Positions 48,761 through 57,002 of a stretch of 64,000 nucleotides of DNA are shown here, one piece after another. The position numbers and the translations under genes were made by a program. The DNA comes from Trifolium pratense (Eukaryota; Streptophyta; Magnoliopsida; Fabales; Fabaceae). Position 1 is the stretch's first letter; each line of letters begins with the position of its first letter. The stretch covers positions 1 through 64,000 of the forward strand of contig NC_060063.1 in assembly GCF_020283565.1 (NCBI RefSeq), in the 5' to 3' direction. The notes under the pieces are model-generated. The model saw only the letters and a list, made by a program, of their open reading frames with translations, was not told the origin of the DNA and did not search any database.

Positions 48761-50119
48761 TGATGACGGATCGTCACACTCATTAATCCGTGCCTATTTT
48801 AGCAACATTAGATACATTTTATCAGTTTTCAATCAATAAATGTAAGAGAAATCAATTCTTATGCATGATTACTTGTGTTGCAAGAAAACAGGATTTTGTG
48901 CAGGAATGTGCTGAATTGAACCACGCTGGGGGCGTGGAGAGGTCACGCGCAGCGTGATGATGCCCTGAGAAGAACTGAGTTTCAAGTGAGCCACGCCCGG
49001 CGTGAAGCAAGGCCACGCGCGGAGTAATTCACCCACCAGAGAGGGGTTTTTCAGCATTTACACTACGCGCGGCGTGAAGGCAAGACCACGCGCGGCGTGA
49101 TGGTAACTTTTGAACCACGCTGGGGGCGTGGGATGCATCACGCGCGGCGTCGTGGATCCAGTATTGAAGACTGAAGCTTCAGATTGCAGCCACGCGCGGC
49201 GTAGGAAGTTACACGCGCGGCGTGGCAGTGGGAAATTGCAACCACGCGCGGCGTGGTAAATCTGGCGCGCGGCGTGGTTGCGATGTTATATAAGGAATTC
49301 TGTTTTTCTGCAAAGGGGTTGGAAAATTCTGCAACTTTCATCTATATTCTGGTGTTGGATACTTCAAGATTCGGATTCAAGACTTCAGAGGATAGCTCCA
49401 AGCACCTCAATAGCATGGATTCTCAAGCCATGAAGTTGAAGCGAGGACGCGAACAAAGCAACATGAGGAGCTAAGCTTCCTTGGAGGTAGGATCTAGGAT
49501 AGTTTAGGATGTAGATGAATTGTTTGTAATCTGCAATATTGTAAGAATGTACTCTTTTCATAGTGTTCATCTAATGCAAATCTGTTCTTAATGCTTTATA
49601 ATCCTTCATTAGTGTTATAATGATTTCGAGTTAAGTCACGTGCGAGAGTATTGATTTAATGTCTGAACTGAATTGCATTTAATTCTCGAGTGTCTCCGGT
49701 CGAGAGATTGAGACATAGAGTGTAGCGAACGATCGACGCGCTTAAACCTCATTCGTTGTAGATAGCTTAGCACCCGAGAGGGGGAGCATCGACAACGAAT
49801 AGAGTGGGTTTTGACAAGAGATTGTGATTCACTACCTTGTCGATCTAGTTGTGAACACTTGAGTAATTCCTATGATATTGTAGATTGCATGTGGTTTAGT
49901 TATAGACTAGATGATTCCGATGATTCTACCTCGCTTTTCCATTTATCTCTAAGCACGATTTTCTACCAATTGATCACTCAATCAAACCCCCGATATATGT
50001 CTTACTTTTGCATAATGTGTATAGATACTTTTGAACTCGTTTAATCACACAATCCCTGTGGATCGACAACTCACATTTTATTACTACGTGGCTTTCGTGC
50101 ACTTGCGAAAATACCATCA
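48761..50119 (+). repeat. 5' LTR of the Athila-like element
   Basis: 1,359 bp from TGATGACGGATCGTC to AAATACCATCA, with TG...CA ends. The start is fixed by the end of the COG4-like sequence, the end by the primer-binding site six bases further on. It carries a cluster of CACGC...GCGTG hairpins (48,922-49,277). No second LTR in the window is available for comparison. Confidence 0.7.
48922..49277. repeat. Cluster of 12 CACGC...GCGTG mini-hairpins in the LTR
   Basis: Units with arms CACGC/GCGTG and varied loops: CACGCTGGGGGCGTG (48922, 49116), CACGCGCAGCGTG (48944), CACGCCCGGCGTG (48992), CACGCGCGGCGTG (49087, 49212, 49243) and arm variants at 49014, 49064, 49139, 49191 and 49264. Unit spacing is irregular (about 20-50 bp), so this is not a simple tandem repeat. 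Confidence 0.9.
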
Positions 50120-50125
50120 AGTTTT

Positions 50126-50143
50126 TGGCGCCGTTGCCGGGGA
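50126..50143 (+). other. Primer-binding site of the Athila-like element
   Basis: TGGCGCCGTTGCCGGGGA, the tRNA-Asp-type primer-binding site typical of Athila/Tat elements, six bases after the LTR end. Confidence 0.85.
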
Positions 50144-50253
50144 TTGTGATAGATTCGACGAGGCAATAGTGTCTATTGTTTTCTATGTTTTCATAATTTT
50201 TCTGTATTTGTATTTTTCTGTCGAGAGCGTTCTACTTGTTTGCTTCCTTGTGC

Positions 50254-51159
50254 ATGCGGAGAACAGGTCCTAGAGAGCTGCAATTTGATCCAGAGATTGA
50301 GAAGACCGCTCGCGCGAATCGGAAGGCTGCAAGAGAAGCTCAAGCGTCGAAAGCAAAGGCTCCATCGACTGCTGCACCGGACGGTGAGGAAGAAAGTTCA
50401 GCTGCTATGGATGTGGAGCAGGATCCACCACTCATTGTTCCACCATTACCTCCACCGCAAAGACGTACCCTTGGTGATTATGGGAGAAGAGACAACGATG
50501 CTTTGGCAAACCAAGGCTTTCAACCGGCAAACCCGGTCTCATTTGACATCAAGAACACGGTCCTATCCGCCCTAAAGGAGAATCCTTATTCCGGATCGGA
50601 AGCTCAATGCCCAAACCTACACTTGTCACATTTCTATGAAGCTTGCGACTATACCGATCCACCGGGGGTGAGTGAATCGGATAAACGATTGAGGTTGTTC
50701 AAGCATTCTCTCACAGGCCGTGCTAAAGATTGGTTGGATACTATACCCGCCGGAACTATTGAGACTTGGAGACAACTTGAGCGGAAGTTCTTAGACCGGT
50801 ACTTTCCCATTCACAAGTTTCTAGAAAGAAGGGCTGAGATTAGTAACTTCGAACAAATGGATGGAGAGACGCTTTATGATGCTTGGGAGAGGTTCAAAGT
50901 TTGTCTTAAAAGGTGTCCGAATCACGGTTTCGATGGCCACAATCAGATGCAAATGTTTACCCAAGGTTTGAGGGCTCAAACGCGAATGATACTTGACGCA
51001 TCAGCCGGTGGTTCGTTGAAGAACCGTGACGAAACTGAAGCAAGAGAGTTGGTGGAAAGTATGGCTCAAAACGAGTATAGAGCTACCAATGATAGAGGAG
51101 CCAAGAAGAGAGGCGGAGTGTTGGAATTGGATACTCAAACAGCCCTATTAGCACAATAA
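50254..51159 (+). CDS. Athila-like Gag
   Basis: 301 codons from ATG 50254 (MRRTGPRELQFDPEIEKTAR). An Ala/Pro-rich linker is followed by a retrotransposon Gag domain: FKHSLTGRAKDWLDTIPAGT, WRQLERKFLDRYFP and LYDAWERFKVCLKRCPNHGF (about residues 150-235). The frame ends at TAA 51157-51159 in the context ALLAQ-stop-KLMTSQMEA. The protease ORF continues in the same frame six bases on, so gag and protease look like one frame with a single stop. That stop is either a readthrough site or an inactivating change. Confidence 0.85.
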   Translation: MRRTGPRELQFDPEIEKTARANRKAAREAQASKAKAPSTAAPDGEEESSAAMDVEQDPPLIVPPLPPPQRRTLGDYGRRDNDALANQGFQPANPVSFDIKNTVLSALKENPYSGSEAQCPNLHLSHFYEACDYTDPPGVSESDKRLRLFKHSLTGRAKDWLDTIPAGTIETWRQLERKFLDRYFPIHKFLERRAEISNFEQMDGETLYDAWERFKVCLKRCPNHGFDGHNQMQMFTQGLRAQTRMILDASAGGSLKNRDETEARELVESMAQNEYRATNDRGAKKRGGVLELDTQTALLAQ

Positions 51160-51165
51160 AAGCTA

Positions 51166-52683
51166 ATGACTAGCCAAATGGAAGCAATGATGAAGCTGCT
51201 GTCCAATCCACAAGTTCAACCTTCTAAAATAGGTAAAATTGACAATGTGCGTTGTGATTTTTGTTTGCAGGACCACCCAAATGGCGGATGTTTCCCGGAG
51301 GGTTCAGAGGAAGCTCGCTACTTAGCCAATTTTCGGAAGCCGTACAACAACAATAACAACGGTTCCGGGTGGGGGAACAATATGCAAGGTCAAGGTGCAC
51401 CGCAACAGCAGCAAAGGCCTCCATCAAGGATGGAAGAGACTCTAAATCAGTTCATGCTCATGACCCAAAGCAACTTTGAAGCGATGAAATCGAGTCAAGC
51501 AACCTCTAACAAGAATCATGAAGCTTCTATAAAGAATCTTGAGGTGCAAATGGGTCAGCTGTCAAGACAATTTTCAATGCTACAAAATCAAGGAGGTTTC
51601 GGTGGAAACACTCATGATAACCCTAAGAATGAAACTTGTAATGGTATCACCTTGAGAAGTAGAGAGGTACCGGAGAGACCAGCTGCGGAGAAGTATGTGA
51701 AAAAGAAAGTCATTGAAGAAGAGGTTGAAAAGGAGAAAGAAGTTGTAGTTGAAAAGGAGAGTCATGAGGGAGAAGTTGAAGATGAAGTTCTGTCTAAAGG
51801 AATGGAGATGAGTGTGGATGATGGAGAAGAAGTAGAAAAACAGAGGGAAGTACAAGAGAAAGAGATAAAGAAGGTTGAGAAAGGTAAGGGGGTTGACGAA
51901 TCACCCTATGCTAGGATGCCTTTTCCTAGGAAGAAGAAAGGTAAGGTTCTTGAGAGAGAGAAGGACTTCAAGAAATTCATGAAAGTGTTGAATCAGATTG
52001 AGATGGCCATACCATTGGTTGAGGCATTAGAACAAATGCCAAATTATGCTAAGTTTTTGAAAGAGTTGCTTACAAAGAAGAGGAAACCATTGGAGGATGA
52101 CATGGTAAGCATGACCGAGGAGTGCAGCGCACTCATCCAACGAAAGTTACCACAGAAAAAGAAAGATCCGGGTAGCTTCACAATCCCATGTTCCATCGGA
52201 GATCTCACTATTGAGAAAGCTTTGTGTGACTTAGGTGCTAGCATAAATCTGATGCCGTTATCAATGATGAAAAAGATACCGGGAGCAATAGCACAACCGA
52301 CAAAGATGAGTCTCTCTTTGGCGGATAGATCGATTGTGCGCCCGGAAGGTATCCTCCATGATGTGTTGGTTAAGGTTGCTGGGTTTGTTTTTCCCGCAGA
52401 TTTTGTGGTTTTAGACATGGAAGAAACTAGGGATTGGGAGCCTTTGCTCCTTGGTAGACCCTTCCTAGCAACTAGCCGAGCTTTGATCGATGTGGAAATA
52501 GGTGAGCTCATGTTGAGGACCGACGATCAGCAGGTCACATTCAATGTCTTCGACACAATGAAACTCCATGATGGCGACCCACAATGCTTAAGGATTCAAG
52601 TTTATAATCACATTGTTAAAGATGCTCTTAAGTTACCTTGGAATGCACACTACTTGCCACATAGTGGCACTTTTTCTCCATAA
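51166..52683 (+). CDS. Athila-like Gag C-terminus and aspartic protease
   Basis: 505 codons in the same frame as the upstream gag. A knuckle-like stretch CDFCLQDHPNGGCF lies near residue 30, an Asn/Gln-rich linker follows, then a Lys/Glu-rich coiled-coil-like region (about 180-260), a charged segment, and a retropepsin-like domain with ALCDLGASINLMPLSMM (about 355) and LLLGRPFLATSRALIDV (about 425). The DLGA active-site form is usual in Athila. It ends SGTFSP then TAA. No RT motif follows, whereas full-length relatives continue into pol. The gag half and protease half are separated only by the stop noted upstream. Confidence 0.85.
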   Translation: MTSQMEAMMKLLSNPQVQPSKIGKIDNVRCDFCLQDHPNGGCFPEGSEEARYLANFRKPYNNNNNGSGWGNNMQGQGAPQQQQRPPSRMEETLNQFMLMTQSNFEAMKSSQATSNKNHEASIKNLEVQMGQLSRQFSMLQNQGGFGGNTHDNPKNETCNGITLRSREVPERPAAEKYVKKKVIEEEVEKEKEVVVEKESHEGEVEDEVLSKGMEMSVDDGEEVEKQREVQEKEIKKVEKGKGVDESPYARMPFPRKKKGKVLEREKDFKKFMKVLNQIEMAIPLVEALEQMPNYAKFLKELLTKKRKPLEDDMVSMTEECSALIQRKLPQKKKDPGSFTIPCSIGDLTIEKALCDLGASINLMPLSMMKKIPGAIAQPTKMSLSLADRSIVRPEGILHDVLVKVAGFVFPADFVVLDMEETRDWEPLLLGRPFLATSRALIDVEIGELMLRTDDQQVTFNVFDTMKLHDGDPQCLRIQVYNHIVKDALKLPWNAHYLPHSGTFSP

Positions 52684-53024
52684 TCCGTAGGGGTTGTGGA
52701 CGTCAAGCTTAGCGACGTTAAACAAGCGCTGGTTGGGAGGCAACCCAACGGTTTCTGATGTTTTAGTTTGTTTTGTTTTGAAGTATGTAGGTAGGTACGC
52801 AGCGGAAGCAAAGAATGGTGCAAAACAGGGCAACACAGGACTCAACTACGCTGGGGGCGCAGCTCCATCACGCGCGGCGTAGTAGAAAAGATTGGGAAAG
52901 AAGGTTGGTGAAATTTTAACTACGCGCGGCGTGGAAGGAGTCCACGCGCGGCGCAATTACTGGGAGTTGGAGTGCTCTCTGGTTAGTCATCACGCGCGGC
53001 GTGGAAGGGGTTACGCGCGGCGTG
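52684..53024. repeat. Post-protease spacer with a second CACGC...GCGTG cluster
   Basis: Starts with GTCAAGCTTAGCGACG and GGTTGGGAGGCAACCCAACG, an element-typical segment normally found after pol, so a pol deletion is likely here. Six hairpin units follow at 52847, 52869, 52921, 52943, 52991 and 53012 (mostly CACGCGCGGCGTG, first unit TACGCTGGGGGCGC). They are of the same style and loop set as in the LTR of this element. Confidence 0.8.
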
Positions 53025-53530
53025 ACATTAATGAAGAACTCAACCGTTTTGAAGAAGGTAACCATCCGGATCAACAGGGGGATCCGGTACATGAGCCACA
53101 AGATATGCCAGCTCAGGCTTCTCCTCTTTATTCTCATGATGTCAACCAGCTGGCTTCGATGTTGCATCAGATGGAGATTTCTCAATACTCCGGGCTGCCG
53201 AATCTTTACTGCGATACTGCTTCATCCATGTACACTGAGGCGATGTCCTATCGATCTACTTTCCCTCCTCCTACTTTCGGGACTTTGTATCCCGTTGATG
53301 TTGATTGGGAGGCGCATCAGATGAGGGAAATGACATCATTCCAGGCCAGGCAGTCTTATAATTCGGGGTTGAGAGCTTCGGAGTTGGCCGAGATCGAGAG
53401 GCGCCGCCGGGTTGAGCAGGAGGAGGCTGCTGCGATGGAGCGAGAGATGCTGGATGTTGATGGGCTGAATCTGAATTTGAATAGCCCTTTCACCAACTAC
53501 TTCCCCGATCAGACGGATGGTACCACTTGA
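52892..53530 (+). CDS. Unrecognised ORF downstream of protease in the Athila-like element
   Basis: The frame is open for 212 codons, but its first ATG is at 53105 (142 codons), and the 5' part merely translates the hairpin cluster (HARR repeats). The part from NEELNRFEEGNHPDQQGD onward is acidic and ordered-looking, with SQYSGLPNLYCDTASSMYT, a predicted helix AEIERRRRVEQEEAAAMERE and the end LNSPFTNYFPDQTDGTT. No known domain. It could be what remains of a third ORF, or a gene picked up by the element. Confidence 0.4.
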   Translation: MGKKVGEILTTRGVEGVHARRNYWELECSLVSHHARRGRGYARRDINEELNRFEEGNHPDQQGDPVHEPQDMPAQASPLYSHDVNQLASMLHQMEISQYSGLPNLYCDTASSMYTEAMSYRSTFPPPTFGTLYPVDVDWEAHQMREMTSFQARQSYNSGLRASELAEIERRRRVEQEEAAAMEREMLDVDGLNLNLNSPFTNYFPDQTDGTT

Positions 53531-54819
53531 TGATTCTTCATGTTGTCTTACATTTGCTGTTGCTGCTATCTTTTCCTACTTTATCTCTATTTTTACTTAC
53601 TTGTCTTTCATTTGCGTTGGTTTGTAATAATTTTGATGTTGCTTGGATATTGGCTGGATGTTTTTATTTGTGTACTCTGAATTTGAATCTTCTTTGTATG
53701 ATTGTGGAATGATTTTTACCTTTAGAGTTTGTTCGATATTTTGGCATGTTCCTTCTAGTTACTTGAGTATCAATTGCTTGATTGTTTCCGTGTGTGATGT
53801 GTGAAACTTGCAGTGCAATAGCTTGTTGCACTCATGTGATCAAGAGGCAAAGGACGGGAATGCACACTTTTTGACCGGTTCTTGGATTCGACCCAACCGT
53901 GAGGTATCGAGCCAAACACTCTCATTCTTTCTATGTGTGATATCCACTCGTGTATTGTCTCTAGATTTTGCTTGTCGTCTCTTTATTTGATTGGTACTTT
54001 TGTAGCACACACGAGGCATGTTTATTGGTACCTTGAGCCTTTTCTATCCACCCTTACATGTTGATTTATCCTTTGCTTACCCAATTTGAGCCGAAAGAAA
54101 ATATGTTATTTTTGCAAAACCTTAAGAATTTTTGATGAAAAAAGGAATGACTTTCTTGGAGGTTAGGCACCTAATTAGTGGTTGATGCGCATTGCTCACC
54201 ACTAAGTTTGGGGTTGCTCTTTGGAATTAGCAAACAATAAAGTTTGGGGTGAGGGTACTAGAGAACTTACAAAAAAATTTTGATTTGAAAAATTGAGAAA
54301 TATTTCAAAAGTTGCAAGGCTTTAGTCATTATGAAAGAAAAGAAAAGGAAAGATTGAAAAAAAGAGAAATGAATGTTGCAAAAGAGAAAAGAAATGCAAA
54401 AAGAAGTGATAGCCTTGAGTTACAAAAAGAATTGCAAACTTGTGTGTTGAAATGAAAATGTTCTCTAGTCCACTATGTTTCAAAAGAATAAGGGTTTGGT
54501 TTATGAAAATTTTCTTTGACTAATAGGGGGATCTAACTCCAAGTTTTTCTACTACTTATCCAAAATGTCACCATCCACCCTAGCCAAGCCACGTTATAAC
54601 CCTAAAAGACCTCTAATGTGTGTGCACAAAGTGAACCGAATGAATTTTTAGATTACTTGCAAAATTATGGTTGACTTGCATTGATGTGTTGATTTGAGTG
54701 AGTTACCTTGATTTGAGAGTATATGTGAGTAGTGTGATGAAATCTTAGAACCTTGGTTGAAAAGTGTGAACTACTTGAAAATGCCTTGCGGGAGCGATTG
54801 TGCAATTGAGCATTATTTG
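53531..54819 (+). other. 3' non-coding tract of the Athila-like element
   Basis: No ORF of note. CTAAGTTTGGGGTTG (54,202) and AAAGTTTGGGGTGAGG (54,239) are spacer signatures common near the 3' end of Athila-type elements. A purine-rich AAAGAAAAGAAAAGGAAAG stretch follows at 54,330-54,400. It ends where the minus-strand Sirevirus LTR starts. Confidence 0.55.
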
Positions 54820-55811
54820 TGAAATCTGGCACGCAGTGAACACAATGTTGCACAAGATGCTATAGCACACGTTGCAGCAAGACAGTCGCAGAACACAGTA
54901 AATAAATAAATAAATTGCAGAACAATAAATAAGACAGGAAATTGTTAACCCAGTTCAGTGCAACGTCACCTACTCTGGGGGATACCAATCCAGGAATGAA
55001 TCCACTATAATAGCTCTAGTTCAAAGCCCTCGACCAACACCCGGTACTTGACTTATCACCTAGACACTACCCGTGCAATCCTACCTAAGAACCTCTTAGA
55101 TAATGAGACTCTGTCCCAAATTCCCTCTAACAACACGTACTATGTTGCTGTCAATAATGATTGTAAGGATGGAGACACTCTCCTAGAAACTAGACAACAC
55201 TCTTGCTTAAAAGCTTATGAGTGAATCACACAAACTAACTCCGTGCTTAAAAGCTTAGGAGCAGCTCACAATAAACAACACAAACCCAGTCCTAAACTTG
55301 CATCAAAACGATACAAGAAAGGCTCACAAAAGACACACAACCTAAACCTTAAAAAAACGCACGCTTTATGAAAGACAAGGTTTAGAATACACGAGTAGAA
55401 TAGCTTGAGGCTTCACATATTTATAGTCTTCAATTGTCTTGATGGGCAAGCTAGGTCTTCAGACAAATACAGCTGTGAGAATTGCGGCCCAACCCTAAAT
55501 TAATTTCAAAAATATAATTTGTTTGTTTCATGTTGTACCAAACAAAAAAAACGCCAAAAATATAATATAATTATATTTTTGTTTTAAATAACTTTCCTTT
55601 GACCGACTTCAATAAAACTTGCTGAGTAAGGCTCGTTTTGCCCAGACGCACGTGCCTGAATATATAATTGAAGCAAATCTTGACTCAGATTTGAAATAAA
55701 AATTCTGCACGAAAACAGAGCTTCAGTATGCTGTACTATAATGCTACAGCATCTCAGTCCAGCATCTGGCTGGTTGGCTTTTGCAAAATGTAGCCAATCA
55801 AAACACCAACA
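54820..55811 (-). repeat. 3' LTR of a minus-strand Sirevirus
   Basis: 992 bp. On the minus strand it starts TGTTGGTGTTTTGATTGGC straight after a Sirevirus polypurine tract and ends GCCAGATTTCA. It is homologous to the plus-strand Sirevirus LTR (shared GATTGGCTACATTTTGCAAA, ATCCCCCAGAGTAGG and AACTGGGTTAACAA segments) but clearly diverged, so it is a different subfamily. ATTTG (54815-54819) would be one target duplication copy. Confidence 0.85.
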
Positions 55812-55892
55812 ATCTCCCCCTTTGGCAAATTTTGGCTAAAACAACCTTAGGCCAGTGCATAGAGAGATACAGTCTAAACTTTCCTTCGAGTC
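55812..55892 (-). mobile_element. Internal remnant with polypurine tract of the minus-strand Sirevirus
   Basis: Minus-strand TTTGCCAAAGGGGGAGAT abuts the LTR start. This is the classic Sirevirus polypurine tract. After 81 bp the element is interrupted by the plus-strand Sirevirus; its remaining body should lie beyond the window. Confidence 0.85.
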
Positions 55893-56933
55893 TGTTGGGT
55901 TTATGTATGATTGGCTACATTTTGCAAAAACATATGTTAGCCAAGTGTTGAGACAAGTGTGCTGACCCCAAGTGTTGTGACAAATGTTGTGACACTTTGG
56001 AACAACACCTGACTCTGTTCTGTGCGCGCCAGCTGGATGTTATTATTTTCTACTCAATCTTTTGAAGATCTGTTTGAAGAATTATGTCAAGGTTTCTTAC
56101 AGAAGAAGGCGCACGTGTTTAATGTGTTTCATGAGGCAGCTAAACCCTAGTTTTATTTTCCAAAGGAATTATATTTTTGGAAAATATATTTTTGCGGTTT
56201 CAAAAATATAACTATTGTTTTCAAAAATATATCACTGCTGCCGCAATTCTAGAAGCCCTAATTTTTCTTGAAGCCCAAGTCGTTCTACTGCTATAAATAC
56301 GAAGGCAAGCATATGGTTTCAAGCATCTAAAATCGTGTATTACAAAGCGTGTGTTTTTAGGGATTTTAGAGTGTTAATTGTGAGCCTATCTTGTGTCTCA
56401 TTGATGCAAGCTTAGGACCTGAGTGTTATTGAGTTGTATGTGTGAACTTCTCCTAAGCTTTGAAGTACGGAGATTGTTCTATTGTGTTGTGTGGTTTACT
56501 CGCAAGCTTTTAAGCAAGAGTGAATCCTAGTTTCTTAGGAGTGTGTCTCCACCTGTTGTGTTTGTGAAATTGAATAGCAGCGCTGTCTGTGTTGCTAAGG
56601 TGGGAATTGGGACGGGGTCTCATATCTAGGAGTTCCTAGGTAGAAGGGTCATTGGGTAGTGATTAAGTGAGAAGTTGTAAACGGGTGAGTTTAGCTTCGA
56701 AGTAATACTGCTGATAGTGGACTTCATTCCTGGATTGGTATCCCCCAGAGTAGGCTTTAGGCTGAACTGGGTTAACAACTCTTGTGTGTTATTTACTTTA
56801 CTGTTTGTATTGTTTTATGTTATTTGCTCTGTTTATAGACAAGTGTTGGCGCACCAGTAACAACATCTGTCTACAACAGACAAGTGTTGCTACACCTTGA
56901 GCAACACCTGTCCACTGTGTGCCAGGAATTTCA
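55893..56933 (+). repeat. 5' LTR of the plus-strand Sirevirus
   Basis: 1,041 bp from TGTTGGGTTTATGTATGATT to GCCAGGAATTTCA. Two blocks (55,937-56,014 and 56,837-56,915) are dense in a palindromic motif of the type CAAGTGTTGN(2)ACACCTGTCC. A TATA-like CTATAAATACG (56,291) is a likely promoter core. Confidence 0.8.
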
Positions 56934-56935
56934 AT

Positions 56936-56950
56936 TGGTACCAGAGCAGG
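56936..56950 (+). other. Primer-binding site of the plus-strand Sirevirus
   Basis: TGGTACCAGAGCAGG, two bases after the LTR. It differs by one base (C for T) from the initiator-Met form TGGTATCAGAGC seen in the chromovirus of this window. Confidence 0.85.
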
Positions 56951-57002
56951 CACCCTGTTCTGAATTTTAGGGTGAGCTCCAGGGAAATCGTTTCTGGCAA
57001 GG

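Larger units (their letters stand above)
48761..54819 (+). mobile_element. Athila-like Ty3 element reduced to gag and protease (3' end outside its nested insert)
   Basis: LTR, Asp-type primer-binding site, gag, aspartic protease, then a spacer with no reverse transcriptase, RNase H or integrase, a further short ORF and a long 3' non-coding tract. At 54,819 it is broken by a Sirevirus. Its own 3' LTR must lie beyond the window or be lost. A gag-protease-only layout is that of non-autonomous derivatives mobilised by full-length relatives. It inserted in COG4 fragment C; GTTGC at 48756-48760 would be the left target duplication. Confidence 0.75.
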
